A stretch of DNA of 64,000 nt from Streptomyces fulvorobeus (GTDB lineage: Bacteria > Actinomycetota > Actinomycetes > Streptomycetales > Streptomycetaceae). This document shows, in pieces, positions 18,701 to 28,777 of this stretch (positions are counted from its first letter, which is position 1; each line of letters begins with the position of its first letter). The translations under genes and the position numbers were made by a program. The notes beneath the pieces were generated by a model. It worked only from the letters and a program-made list of their open reading frames with translations. It was not told where the DNA came from and did not search any database. The stretch covers positions 2,790,001-2,854,000 of the forward strand of contig NZ_BLWC01000001.1 of assembly GCF_013167895.1 (NCBI RefSeq). The letters are read 5' to 3'.

Positions 18701-19005
18701 AGGCGCTGCGGACCGGTACCGGCATCACCGATCTCGACCTGTCGGCGTCCGCGCTGCACGAGCTCCTCACCGGGGAGCCCCTGCCGCACGTCACCCAGCT
18801 GAGCTTCGACTCCCTGCACGGCAGCGAACTCGACGCGGTCGTCCGGACGTTCCCGTCCCTGACCTCGCTCGGGATACGGCTCGGACCCAACCCGCCGCAC
18901 CCCCTGAACCTGGCCCCGCTGCGGGCACTGCCCGGCTGCCGGGTCACCGTCGACGGCGCCCACTCGGAGATCGTCGGCGACGAAGGCATCGACATCACGC
19001 TCTGA
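15761..19005 (+). CDS. trypsin-NACHT-LRR conflict/defence protein (one apparent frameshift)
   Basis: With one base restored in the five-C run at 16180-16184, this is a protein of about 1081 residues, translated from the GTG at 15761. Residues 1-200 form a trypsin-like peptidase with His36 (LTCAHVV), a candidate Asp67 (DHDLDAALL) and Ser157 (RGLSGGPLF, after the shift). A NACHT-type STAND ATPase follows, with Walker A GDAGAGKT at 297-304, Walker B LLLVDGLDE at 380-388 and the NACHT helix FAHRTFQDFLAA near 613-624. The C-terminal 230 residues are leucine-rich-repeat-like (LTGLSISECPRIATLEPLAA, LSSLRSLTLTS). There is no membrane segment. A TTA codon at 17062-17064 (Leu435) makes translation dependent on the bldA tRNA. 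By analogy with bacterial NACHT/Avs proteins, the LRR part may recognise a trigger, the ATPase oligomerise and the peptidase act as effector. Function untested. Confidence 0.85.
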
Positions 19006-19027
19006 ACTCCCCGGACCGCGCACGCAC

Positions 19028-19071
19028 AAGGGGCTGCCCCGGAACCGGTCACCGGTCCGGGGCAGCCCCTT
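19028..19071. terminator. strong hairpin between convergent NACHT and clpC genes
   Basis: Perfect 16-base arms AAGGGGCTGCCCCGGA (19028-19043) and TCCGGGGCAGCCCCTT (19056-19071), with a loop that can itself pair (CCGGTCACCGG). It lies between the ends of two convergent genes and can stop transcription from both sides; CGTTTC follows on the plus strand. Confidence 0.85.
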
Positions 19072-19094
19072 CGTTTCTGCTGACTACGACGCCG

Positions 19095-21622
<2,528 letters not shown>

Positions 21623-22063
21623 CGTTAATCGCTCCTCAGAGCGGTCAGGCAGTAAGGGGTCGGTCCCCTCCCTGTCCTTCCGCAGCTTAGTCCCGCAAGC
21701 GGGGACCGCTCATTCCAACTGCCGACAACTGCCGACACCCGATCTCGGTCTCTCCTGCCCCGAACGCCGACAACTGCTCCAACCCGATGGTGGGAGACGA
21801 TGTTCCCGCAGGCCAGCCAGATAGCCCTTTCGCCAGTACGCCGATGGCGAACGTGAGACGCTTCGGCCCGCGTGTCGCCCCTTCCCACTAGGGATGTCTT
21901 ACCCGCAACTACTGACAGTCCATGCGGCGCGACCCGGTTCCCTCAGCTACGGGCGAACACATCCCCGCTCCCGTATCCGTCCGCACGCCCCCATACCGGG
22001 CACAGCGGGCAACCCGGCACTGACTGCGCGTAACTTCGGGGGCGGCTGGACGGTTCATCGGGC
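21623..22063. other. intergenic region upstream of clpC
   Basis: These 441 bases separate divergent clpC from the next gene and hold no convincing gene. They carry the candidate ClgR site at 21839-21852. The 12-mer GCCGACAACTGC occurs at 21721-21732 and again near 21766, with partial copies between and beside them. The clpC promoter must lie here. Confidence 0.6.
21839..21852 (-). promoter_or_regulatory. candidate ClgR operator for clpC
   Basis: Read toward clpC, the sequence is GTTCGC-CATCG-GCG, which fits the published Streptomyces ClgR motif GTTCGC-N5-GCG exactly. It sits inside a wider dyad (TTCGCC ... GGCGAA, 21829-21851). ClgR is the known activator of clp operons in actinobacteria. 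The exact promoter was not located. Confidence 0.6.
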
Positions 22064-22654
22064 ATGGCCCTCACCGTCCCGCCTCCCCGCTCGTCGCCCG
22101 AAGCCGAGGACTGGACGCGGTGGTACGAACGCGAGCTTGGCTGGGCCACCGCCGATGGCGCCCCCGTACGTCTGCTGACCGGGCTGCGCTTCGACGTGCT
22201 TGAGCTGCCCGCGGACGCCGGTCACGCCGCGCTGCGGCGGCTGGGGCCCACGGGCCCGGTGGTGGTGGCCGGACAGCGCATGGGGATGCTGGTGGCCGCG
22301 GGAAGCGCGGACGAGCTGCCGGGGCTGCTCGACTGGCTGGAGTGGAGCGGAATCGCCCTCGGCCTGACCGCTGTCGGCGCCGGCGGGCGGATCGCCGCCC
22401 CGGCGCCGCCCGGCTCGGCGGCCGGCGCGCCGGGGGCCGCGCTGTGGCTGCGGCCCCCCGAGCCGAGGCAGGAGATCGAGCCGGCACTCCCCGCCCTCGT
22501 CGGCTTCGGGAGCATCGGGAACAAGAACGGAAATGTTCCCGATCTCGCACGGCTCGTCGACGTGGCCGCCACGGAATGCCACCGGGCGCGGCTGACGCGT
22601 GCCCGGGCCGGGCCGGCCGGCTGGGCGACGGCTCAGCCGTTGGCCTTCTCGTAA
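22064..22654 (+). CDS. conserved actinobacterial protein of unknown function next to lsr2
   Basis: A 196-residue protein, convergent with lsr2 and overlapping its 3' end by 22 bases. The conserved-looking core is DWTRWYERELGWATADGAPV, LRFDVLELPADAGHAALRRL and GMLVAAGSADELPGLLDWLE. A low-complexity Ala/Pro/Gly stretch and a divergent C-terminus follow. It resembles the unnamed gene found between clpC and lsr2 in Streptomyces. The second half of the core resembles the N-terminal part of bifunctional primase/polymerase-like proteins, but too weakly to assign. ATG at 22064. Confidence 0.75.
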   Translation: MALTVPPPRSSPEAEDWTRWYERELGWATADGAPVRLLTGLRFDVLELPADAGHAALRRLGPTGPVVVAGQRMGMLVAAGSADELPGLLDWLEWSGIALGLTAVGAGGRIAAPAPPGSAAGAPGAALWLRPPEPRQEIEPALPALVGFGSIGNKNGNVPDLARLVDVAATECHRARLTRARAGPAGWATAQPLAFS

Positions 22655-22968
22655 GCCTCGCGGATCTCCGCGGGCACACGGCCGCGGTCATTCACGTTGT
22701 GGCCGTTCTCGCGAGCCCACTTACGGATCTCGGCGGTGTCCTTGTTGCCACCGGTGACCGCGCGGCCCTTGCCACGGCCGGTCGCGGCGCGGCCACCGGT
22801 ACGACGGCCACCCTTGGTGTACGGCTCGAGAAGACCACGGAGCTTGTCCGCGTTGGTCGTCGTGAGGTCGATCTCGTAGGTCTTGCCGTCAAGTGCGAAC
22901 GTCACTGTCTCGTCCGCCTCGCCACCGTCGAGGTCATCGACAAGAAGGACCTGAACCTTCTGTGCCAC
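22633..22968 (-). CDS. lsr2: nucleoid-associated protein Lsr2
   Basis: A 111-residue xenogeneic silencer that coats AT-rich DNA. The N-terminal dimerisation domain is AQKVQVLLVDDLDGGEADET with TYEIDLTTTNADKLRGLLEPY. The linker is basic. The C-terminal DNA-binding domain carries the AT-hook-like RGR core (NVNDRGRVPAEIREAYEKA). The GTG at 22968, with AGGAAA upstream, gives the standard 111-residue length; the longer ATG reading adds five atypical residues. The upstream region 22970-23040 is unusually A/T-rich for this chromosome and may bind Lsr2 itself. Confidence 0.96.
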   Translation of the reverse strand: MAQKVQVLLVDDLDGGEADETVTFALDGKTYEIDLTTTNADKLRGLLEPYTKGGRRTGGRAATGRGKGRAVTGGNKDTAEIRKWARENGHNVNDRGRVPAEIREAYEKANG

Positions 22969-23112
22969 TGGATTTCCTTTCATCGAAAATGTAGTACGCG
23001 GAAAGGAAACCGCTTTTCCCCGGAAAACACAAACCCCTGGGAGAGGTTCAGGAGTGCAAGAACGCGGGAAACAGGCGCGATTCGGACATAGGGCTACGGC
23101 TGCTTCTGCCGG

Positions 23113-23682
23113 TCACAGGTGCAGAAGCATCCGGCTGTTGCCCAAGGTGTTCGGCTTCACCCGTTCGAGACCCAGGAACTCGGCGACACCCTCGTCATAG
23201 GAACGCAGCAGCTCACTGTAGACATCCGTGTCGACCGGCGTCTCTCCGATCTCGACGAAGCCGTGCTTCGCGAAGAAGTCCACTTCGAAGGTGAGGCAGA
23301 AAACCCGGCGCACGCCCAGCCACCGTGCCGTCTGCAAGAGCTTGTCCAGCACCTTGTGACCGACGCCGGCGCCCTTGATGCTGTGGTCGACTGCGAGAGT
23401 GCGCACTTCGGCGAGGTCTTCCCACATCACGTGCAGTGCCCCGCAGCCGATGACCCGGCCGTCCTCGTCGCGTTCCGCGACCCAGAACTCCTGGATGTCC
23501 TCGTAAAGCGTCACCGTCGCTTTGTCGAGCAGGATGCCTTCGGAGACGTACCCGTCAAGGAGGCTGCGCACCGACGCCACATCGGTGGTCCTGGCACGTC
23601 GGACGGTGATGGCGGGACTATTTACCGACGGGTCGGTATGAAACTCGGTATCCGGCTGGGTTTGCGGCGGCTCTGAGGACAT
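23113..23682 (-). CDS. GNAT acetyltransferase, probable amino-acid N-acetyltransferase
   Basis: A 189-residue GNAT-fold enzyme with strand 1 ITVRRARTTDVASVRSLLDG, the central strands GCGALHVMWEDLAEVRTLAV and the acetyl-CoA loop KGAGVGHKVLDKLLQTA, then VFCLTFEVDFFAKHGFVEIG. This pattern resembles the short actinobacterial N-acetylglutamate synthase of arginine synthesis, but the arginine genes are not nearby. It starts nine bases after the BlaI-type gene on the same strand, so the two are probably co-transcribed. Other GNAT substrates are possible. Confidence 0.8.
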   Translation of the reverse strand: MSSEPPQTQPDTEFHTDPSVNSPAITVRRARTTDVASVRSLLDGYVSEGILLDKATVTLYEDIQEFWVAERDEDGRVIGCGALHVMWEDLAEVRTLAVDHSIKGAGVGHKVLDKLLQTARWLGVRRVFCLTFEVDFFAKHGFVEIGETPVDTDVYSELLRSYDEGVAEFLGLERVKPNTLGNSRMLLHL

Positions 23683-23691
23683 GACCAGACG

Positions 23692-24126
23692 CTATCGCCC
23701 GGTCTCCGGCTCCGCGTCATCGGCCGGGGTTGTCTCACCGGCCGGACTGGCGTGAGCTCCGGGGAAGGTGGGCAGAACCATGCGCATGGCGTCCTGCAGA
23801 GCCTCGCGCTGTTCGGCCGACATCATGCCGAAGAAGGCGACGAGAGCGGCTGCGGGGTTGTCACTGCGGGACCAGGCTTCGTTCATCAGTGCGGCCGAGT
23901 ACGCGGCACGGGTGGAGACGGCCGTATATCGATATGCGCGGCCGTCGACTTCCCTGCGGACCCAGCCCTTCTGATGGAGATTGTCCATTACCGTCATGAC
24001 CGTCGTGTACGCGATGGACCGCTCCCGCTGAAGGTCCTCCAGAACTTCCCGCACGGTGACGGGACGGTTCCATTGCCAGACCCGCGTCATCACGGCGTCT
24101 TCCAGCTCTCCCAATTGGCGAGGCAC
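23692..24126 (-). CDS. BlaI/MecI/CopY-family transcriptional repressor
   Basis: A 144-residue winged-helix repressor. The DNA-binding part is LGELEDAVMTRVWQWNRPVT, VREVLEDLQRERSIAYTTVM and TVMDNLHQKGWVRREVDGRA. The C-terminal dimerisation helices end in a disordered Pro/Glu tail. It starts with GTG at 24126. A promoter with a dyad in its spacer lies immediately upstream, suggesting autorepression. No BlaR-type membrane sensor protease is beside it. The downstream GNAT gene would share its transcript. Confidence 0.9.
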   Translation of the reverse strand: MPRQLGELEDAVMTRVWQWNRPVTVREVLEDLQRERSIAYTTVMTVMDNLHQKGWVRREVDGRAYRYTAVSTRAAYSAALMNEAWSRSDNPAAALVAFFGMMSAEQREALQDAMRMVLPTFPGAHASPAGETTPADDAEPETGR

Positions 24127-24135
24127 AGCGTCACC

Positions 24136-24165
24136 TTAGTACCAGATGTCTGGAATGAGCAGTCA
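24136..24165 (-). promoter_or_regulatory. promoter with BlaI-type operator in the spacer
   Basis: On the minus strand a -35-like TGACTG (24160-24165) and a -10-like TACTAA (24136-24141) are 18 bases apart. The dyad CCAGA-2-TCTGG (24142-24153) fills the spacer. This position would block RNA polymerase when a dimeric repressor binds. It lies ten bases before the GTG start of the BlaI-type gene. Confidence 0.55.
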
Positions 24166-24178
24166 TTAACACAGCAAA

Positions 24179-24215
24179 AGGGCGTACAGCTCGTCACTCA
24201 CGAGCCGTACGCCCT
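24179..24215 (-). terminator. intrinsic terminator after the small membrane-protein gene
   Basis: The arms AGGGCGTAC...GCTCGT and ACGAGC...GTACGCCCT pair with a single mismatch around a five-base loop. On the minus strand the stem is followed by CTTTTGC. It lies just after the stop codon at 24237. Confidence 0.75.
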
Positions 24216-24236
24216 CGGGGGCCGGAGCGGACGCGG

Positions 24237-24416
24237 TCAGGCGCCTTCGGCCCGTGGGTTCTGGCGGACCGCCTCCGTGCGGGAGATCGCCGCGTCCACG
24301 GCCGCGTCCTCCTTGGTCTTGTTCGGACCGCCCTGGCTCTTGACGATCGTCACGACCAGACCGATGAAGAAAGCGGCCATCACCACGGGGGGCAGAAGCG
24401 CGGATACGTAGTCCAT
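24237..24416 (-). CDS. small single-pass membrane protein
   Basis: A 59-residue protein. The N-terminal membrane helix covers roughly residues 3-26 (YVSALLPPVVMAAFFIGLVV), followed by a polar tail (KSQGGPNKTKEDAAVDAAI). The ATG at 24416 is the only start that opens the membrane helix, and a terminator follows the gene. The family is common in Streptomyces and has no known function. Confidence 0.75.
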   Translation of the reverse strand: MDYVSALLPPVVMAAFFIGLVVTIVKSQGGPNKTKEDAAVDAAISRTEAVRQNPRAEGA

Positions 24417-24484
24417 GCCGTCCAGAGTAGCGAGCCCGGCGCGGCCGGGGAGCGCGCCCTCCCGGGGAGGGCGCGGCCCACCGG

Positions 24485-25096
24485 TCAGCCCGCGGCGCGC
24501 TCCTCGGACGGCGTGACCGGGCGGCGGCGGGGCGGGAAGACCTCGGAGGGCTTGGGCGCGGGGCGCTCCCCGGGGGACTGGGGGCGGGCGGGGGCCGGCG
24601 GGGCCTTCGGCCGGTCCGGTTCCCGGGCGGCGGCGAGGCCGCCCGGCAGGGCGAGCAGGCGGCTGCGGGGGGCGGGGGTCGTCGCGGCGACGGCGCGTCC
24701 GGCGAGGCGGGCGCGTACCGAGCGTTCCGCGAGCGTCCGGCAGCGTTCCAGCAGGGCCGCGGCGAGGGGTCTGCCCCGCAGGGCGCGCAGGGCGGCCAGG
24801 TCGTCGGGGCGGGGGTCGTATCCGGCGGCCAGGGCGTCCTGGAGCAGCTCCAGGTAGCCGGAGACGGAGCCTGGGAGGGCTTCGCGGTAGCGGGCGAGAT
24901 CGGCGAGGAGGAAGGCGCGCAGCCTGCCCGCCTCCCCGACCGCCTCGTCCACGGCCTCGGCGAGCCGCAGGCAGTCCTGGACATCCTCTTCGGGCAGGGG
25001 CGTGGGGTGGAGGGCGGTGGCGAGGGCGCGTCGGAGCACACGCAGCTCGTCCGCACCGAACGCCATGCCGCCGCGTGATCCGTAGGGCGTGGGCAT
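24485..25096 (-). CDS. conserved hypothetical protein, helical with Pro-rich tail
   Basis: A 203-residue protein. The first 130 residues are predicted helical (GADELRVLRRALATALHPTP, GEAGRLRAFLLADLARYREA, LAALRALRGRPLAAALLERC). The last 60 are a disordered Pro/Arg/Ala tail. There is no membrane helix, signal or catalytic motif. The start is ATG at 25096; the in-frame ATG ten codons later is possible. It lies downstream of coaX on the same strand, with a hairpin in between, so it is probably a separate unit. Confidence 0.7.
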   Translation of the reverse strand: MPTPYGSRGGMAFGADELRVLRRALATALHPTPLPEEDVQDCLRLAEAVDEAVGEAGRLRAFLLADLARYREALPGSVSGYLELLQDALAAGYDPRPDDLAALRALRGRPLAAALLERCRTLAERSVRARLAGRAVAATTPAPRSRLLALPGGLAAAREPDRPKAPPAPARPQSPGERPAPKPSEVFPPRRRPVTPSEERAAG

Positions 25097-25144
25097 AGCG
25101 CGACATTACGTGCTAAATGGAAAAAGTCCTCTTAACTGGCCGTG

Positions 25145-25173
25145 GGCGGCGCGCCGTCCGCCGACGCGCCGCC
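25145..25173 (-). terminator. hairpin after the coaX operon
   Basis: The arms GGCGGCGCG (25145-25153) and CGCGCCGCC (25165-25173) form a perfect nine-base stem in the gap downstream of coaX. There is no T-run, so it is a candidate only. Confidence 0.4.
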
Positions 25174-25203
25174 GGTCCGTTCCCGCAGGTGCGGGCGCGT
25201 GTG

Positions 25204-26001
25204 TCAGAGCCGCGAGACGTTGCGCTCGTACACGAGGCGGAGACCGATGAGCGTCAGCCAGGGCTCGTGCTCGTCGATGACGGAGGCGTCCTCCAACACC
25301 ATCGGAGCAAGGCCGCCGGTCGCGATGACGGTGACGTCGGCGGGGTCGGCCGCGAGCTCCTTCTTCATCCGGGACACGACGCCGTCGATCTGGCCCGCGA
25401 AGCCGTAGACGATGCCGGACTGCATGGCCTCCACGGTGTTCTTGCCGATCACACTGCGCGGCCTGGCCAGCTCGATCTTGCGGAGCTGGGCGCCCTTGAC
25501 CCCCAGTGCCTCCACCGAGATCTCGATGCCGGGGGCGATCACGCCGCCCGTGTACTCACCGCGCGCCGAGACCGCGTCGAAGGTCGTGGCCGTACCGAGG
25601 TCCACGACGATCGCCGGTCCGCCGTAGAGCTCGACCGCCGCGACCGCGTTGATGATGCGGTCCGCTCCGACCTCCTTCGGGTTGTCCATCAGGACCGGCA
25701 CGCCCGTCTTGACGCCCGGCTCCACCAGGACCGCGGGGACGTCGCCGTAGTAGCGGCGGGTGACCTCGCGGAGCTCGTGCAGGACGGCGGGGACGGTCGA
25801 GCAGATCGCGATGCCGTCGATGCCGTCCCCGAGCTCGTCACCGAGCAGCGGGTGCATGCCCATGAGGCCCTGGAGCAGCACGGCGAGCTCGTCGGCGGTG
25901 CGGCGGGCGTCGGTGGAGATCCGCCAGTGCTCGACGATCTCCTCGCCGTCGAACAGGCCGAGGACCGTGTGCGAGTTTCCGACGTCGATGGTGAGCAGCA
26001 T
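25204..26001 (-). CDS. coaX: type III pantothenate kinase
   Basis: A 265-residue CoaX that phosphorylates pantothenate as the first step of coenzyme A synthesis. It belongs to the ASKHA fold and, unlike type I enzymes, is not inhibited by CoA. Visible motifs are the nucleotide-binding start LLTIDVGNSHTVLGLFDG, the strand GADRIINAVAAVELYGGPAI, the PHOSPHATE-2-type VVDLGTATTFDAVSARGEY, and the pantothenate/monovalent cation region GGVIAPGIEISVEAL. ATG at 26001 overlaps the nadC stop by one base (TGATG). It is the last gene of the five-gene cofactor operon. Confidence 0.95.
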   Translation of the reverse strand: MLLTIDVGNSHTVLGLFDGEEIVEHWRISTDARRTADELAVLLQGLMGMHPLLGDELGDGIDGIAICSTVPAVLHELREVTRRYYGDVPAVLVEPGVKTGVPVLMDNPKEVGADRIINAVAAVELYGGPAIVVDLGTATTFDAVSARGEYTGGVIAPGIEISVEALGVKGAQLRKIELARPRSVIGKNTVEAMQSGIVYGFAGQIDGVVSRMKKELAADPADVTVIATGGLAPMVLEDASVIDEHEPWLTLIGLRLVYERNVSRL

Positions 26002-27038
26002 CAGGCGCCGGCCCCGTCGGTGTCGCGGAAGTCCAGGCCGATGTCGAGGATCGGCGAGGAGTGGGTGAGCGCGCCGACGGCCAGGTAGTCGACGCCCGCA
26101 TCGGCATAGGCACGCGCCGATGCGAGCGAGAGCCGGCCGGAGGACTCCAGGACGGCCCGGCCGCCGACCAGGGCGACGGCCTGCGCCGTCAGCTCCGGGG
26201 TGAAGTTGTCCAGCAGGATCAGGTCGGCGCCCGCGTCGAGAACCTCGCCGACCTGCTCCAGGGTGTCGGCCTCGACCTCGATGGGTACGTCCGGGAACGC
26301 GTCCCTGACCCGCTTGAACGCCTCCGCCACCCCGCCCGCCGCGATGACGTGGTTGTCCTTGACGAGCGCCGCGTCCGAGAGCGACATGCGGTGGTTGACG
26401 CCGCCCCCGCAGCGCACCGCGTACTTCTCCAGCGCGCGCAGTCCGGGGGTCGTCTTGCGGGTGTCGCGGACCTCGGCCTTCGTGCCCTCCAGCACGTCGG
26501 CCCAGGCGCGGGTGGCGGTCGCGATGCCGGAGAGCCGGCAGAGCAGGTTGAGGGCGCTGCGCTCACCGGTCAGCAGGTCCCGGGTGCGGGTGGTGACGGT
26601 CAGCAGCTTCTGGCCCGCCACGACGCGGTCGCCGTCCAGGACGTGCCGCTTGACCTCGAACTCTTCCGTACAGACGATCGAGAGCACGGCTTCCGCGATG
26701 TGGATGCCGGCGACGACGCCCGCCTCGCGCGCGGTGAAGTCTCCGGTGGCGACGGCCTCCTCGGGGACCGTCGCGACGGTCGTGACGTCCACACCGCCGT
26801 CGAGGTCCTCCTCGATCGCGACGTGCGCGACGTCCTCGACCTGGACGGGGTCCAGGCCGGCCTCGGCGAGCAGCTGGGCGAGGGCCGGGTCCAGACCGCA
26901 CTCCAGGCCGTCGGGGTCGTAACCGTCGCCGCAGCCGCAGCCGTCGCCGCAGCCCTCCGCTGCGGGAGCGGGCGCGCCGATATGGATCAGCGGTACGTCC
27001 ACGGGCGTGGGGCGCGGATTCTCTTCGGGCGTGCTCAC
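26001..27038 (-). CDS. nadC: nicotinate-nucleotide pyrophosphorylase (carboxylating)
   Basis: A 345-residue quinolinate phosphoribosyltransferase that forms NaMN, CO2 and pyrophosphate from quinolinate and PRPP. Core motifs include EEDLDGGVDVTT, SALNLLCRLSGIATATRAW, VRDTRKTTPGLRALEKYAVR, GGGVNHRMSLSDAALVKDNH and DLILLDNFTP. The protein has an unusual head of about 50 residues containing GCGDGCGCGDGYDPDGLEC, four closely spaced cysteines that could bind metal, absent from classical NadC. The GTG at 27038 overlaps nadB by four bases. Confidence 0.95.
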   Translation of the reverse strand: MSTPEENPRPTPVDVPLIHIGAPAPAAEGCGDGCGCGDGYDPDGLECGLDPALAQLLAEAGLDPVQVEDVAHVAIEEDLDGGVDVTTVATVPEEAVATGDFTAREAGVVAGIHIAEAVLSIVCTEEFEVKRHVLDGDRVVAGQKLLTVTTRTRDLLTGERSALNLLCRLSGIATATRAWADVLEGTKAEVRDTRKTTPGLRALEKYAVRCGGGVNHRMSLSDAALVKDNHVIAAGGVAEAFKRVRDAFPDVPIEVEADTLEQVGEVLDAGADLILLDNFTPELTAQAVALVGGRAVLESSGRLSLASARAYADAGVDYLAVGALTHSSPILDIGLDFRDTDGAGA

Positions 27039-28777
27039 GGTTGCGGCTCCTCGGGGGCGTCGGCGGGGATCGGGGTGCTCGGGCAGTCTGGTGTGCCGGT
27101 GGCGCGTACGGGCGGGAACGCGGCGTTCTCCGTACGGCTGACGACCAGCCGCCGGTCCTGGGCGATCCGTACGACGAGGTGGCGGCGCCAGTTCTCGTCG
27201 TCCCGGTCGGGCCGGTCCTCGCGCCAGTGGCAGCCGCGGGTCTCCTCGCGCTCGCGGGCGGCGGCGACCAGGACCCGCGAGACCAGGAGCAGGTTGGTGG
27301 CCTCCCAGGCGTCCACGCCCGGCACGGCCACCTTGGGTTCGGCCGCGTCCGCGTCGTCGGCGGCCGTGCGGTGCAGGGCCTCCAGTGCGTCGGCAGCGGT
27401 GGCGAGACTGGCGGCGGAGCGGATGACTCCGGCGCCCTTGGTCATGATCCGCTGGATCGCCGCCCGGGATTCGGGGACCAGGAGGGGGTCGGTGCCGCCA
27501 CCGGCCGGTTCCACCGCGTCGGTGCGCCCGGGCCGGTCCCGCACGATGTCCGCCGCGATGCGCTCCGCGAAGACCAGGCCCTCCAGGAGGGAGTTGGAGG
27601 CCAGCCGGTTCGCGCCGTGCACGCCGGTGCAGGCGACCTCGCCGCACGCGTAGAGACCGGGGACCGTCGTGCGGCCCGCGAGGTCGGTGCGGATGCCGCC
27701 CGAGGCGTAGTGCGCGGCCGGGGCGACCGGGATCGGCTCGGTGACCGGGTCGATGCCGTGGGCCCGGCAGGCGGCCAGGATCGTGGGGAAGCGGTGCTCC
27801 CACATCTCGGCGCCGAAGTGGCGGGCGTCCAGGTACATGTGCTCGGTGCCGTGCTCGTGCATCCGGCGGGTGATGGCCTTGGCGACGATGTCGCGCGGGG
27901 CCAGCTCGGCGAGCTCGTGCTGCCCGAGCATGAACCGGGTGCCGGACGCGTCGACGAGGTGGGCGCCCTCGCCGCGTACCGCCTCGGACACGAGGGGCTG
28001 CTGGCCCTCCGAGTCCGCGCCCAGGAACAGGACCGTCGGGTGGAACTGGACGAACTCCAGGTCGGAGACCTCCGCGCCGGCCCGCAGCGCCAGGGCCACG
28101 CCGTCGCCCGTGGAGACCGACGGGTTGGTGGTGGCGGAGAAGACCTGGCCCATGCCTCCGGTGGCGAGGACGACGGCGGGCGCGCGGACCGCTCCCACGC
28201 CGTCGTGCTGGCCCTCGCCCATGACGTGCAGGGTGACCCCCGCCGTACGGCCTTCGGCGTCGGTCAGGAGATCCAGGACCAGCGCGTTCTCCACGGTGTG
28301 GAGGGCCGCCGAGCGCACGGCCTCGACCAGGGCACGGGAGATCTCGGCGCCCGTGGCGTCGCCTCCGGCGTGCGCGATGCGGCGGCGGTGGTGGCCGCCC
28401 TCGCGGGTCAGGGCGATGTCGCCGCTCTCCGTCCTGTCGAACAGCGCGCCGGTCTCGATCAGCCGGCGTACGGCGTCGGGGCCCTCGGTGACCAGGGTGC
28501 CCACCGCCGTCTCGTCGCACAGGCCCGCGCCCGCGACGAGGGTGTCCGCCAGGTGCTGCTGGGGGGTGTCGCCCTCGCCGAGCGCCGCCGCGATACCGCC
28601 CTGCGCCCAGCGGGTGGAGCCGTCGTCGAGTCGCGCCTTGGTGACCACGACGGTGGCGAGGCCCGCGGCGGCGCAGCGCAGTGCGGTGGTGAGACCGGCC
28701 ACGCCCGAGCCGACCACGACGACGTCCGCGTCGATGGCCCAGCCGGGGGCGGGGGCGGTCAGCCGTATTCCGGTCAC
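27035..28777 (-). CDS. nadB: L-aspartate oxidase
   Basis: A 580-residue FAD enzyme that oxidises L-aspartate to iminoaspartate in de novo NAD synthesis. The N-terminal Rossmann loop is VVVVGSGVAGLTTALRCAAA. Substrate-site residues lie in RWAQGGIAAALGEGDTP, REGGHHRRRIAH, ASGGIRTDLAGRTTVPGLYA and GANRLASNSLLEGLVFAERI. A C-terminal helical domain ends it. It overlaps panC upstream and nadC downstream by four bases each. NadA, the next enzyme of the pathway, is not in the window. Confidence 0.96.
   Translation of the reverse strand: MTGIRLTAPAPGWAIDADVVVVGSGVAGLTTALRCAAAGLATVVVTKARLDDGSTRWAQGGIAAALGEGDTPQQHLADTLVAGAGLCDETAVGTLVTEGPDAVRRLIETGALFDRTESGDIALTREGGHHRRRIAHAGGDATGAEISRALVEAVRSAALHTVENALVLDLLTDAEGRTAGVTLHVMGEGQHDGVGAVRAPAVVLATGGMGQVFSATTNPSVSTGDGVALALRAGAEVSDLEFVQFHPTVLFLGADSEGQQPLVSEAVRGEGAHLVDASGTRFMLGQHELAELAPRDIVAKAITRRMHEHGTEHMYLDARHFGAEMWEHRFPTILAACRAHGIDPVTEPIPVAPAAHYASGGIRTDLAGRTTVPGLYACGEVACTGVHGANRLASNSLLEGLVFAERIAADIVRDRPGRTDAVEPAGGGTDPLLVPESRAAIQRIMTKGAGVIRSAASLATAADALEALHRTAADDADAAEPKVAVPGVDAWEATNLLLVSRVLVAAAREREETRGCHWREDRPDRDDENWRRHLVVRIAQDRRLVVSRTENAAFPPVRATGTPDCPSTPIPADAPEEPQP

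Noticed and set aside
15761..19005. Reading the NACHT gene as two independent genes
   Set aside because: The protease triad is split exactly at the break and one added base restores a single conserved-looking architecture.
21721..21777. Repeated GCCGACAACTGC as a CRISPR-like array
   Set aside because: Only two full copies plus partial ones, with irregular short spacing and no cas genes.
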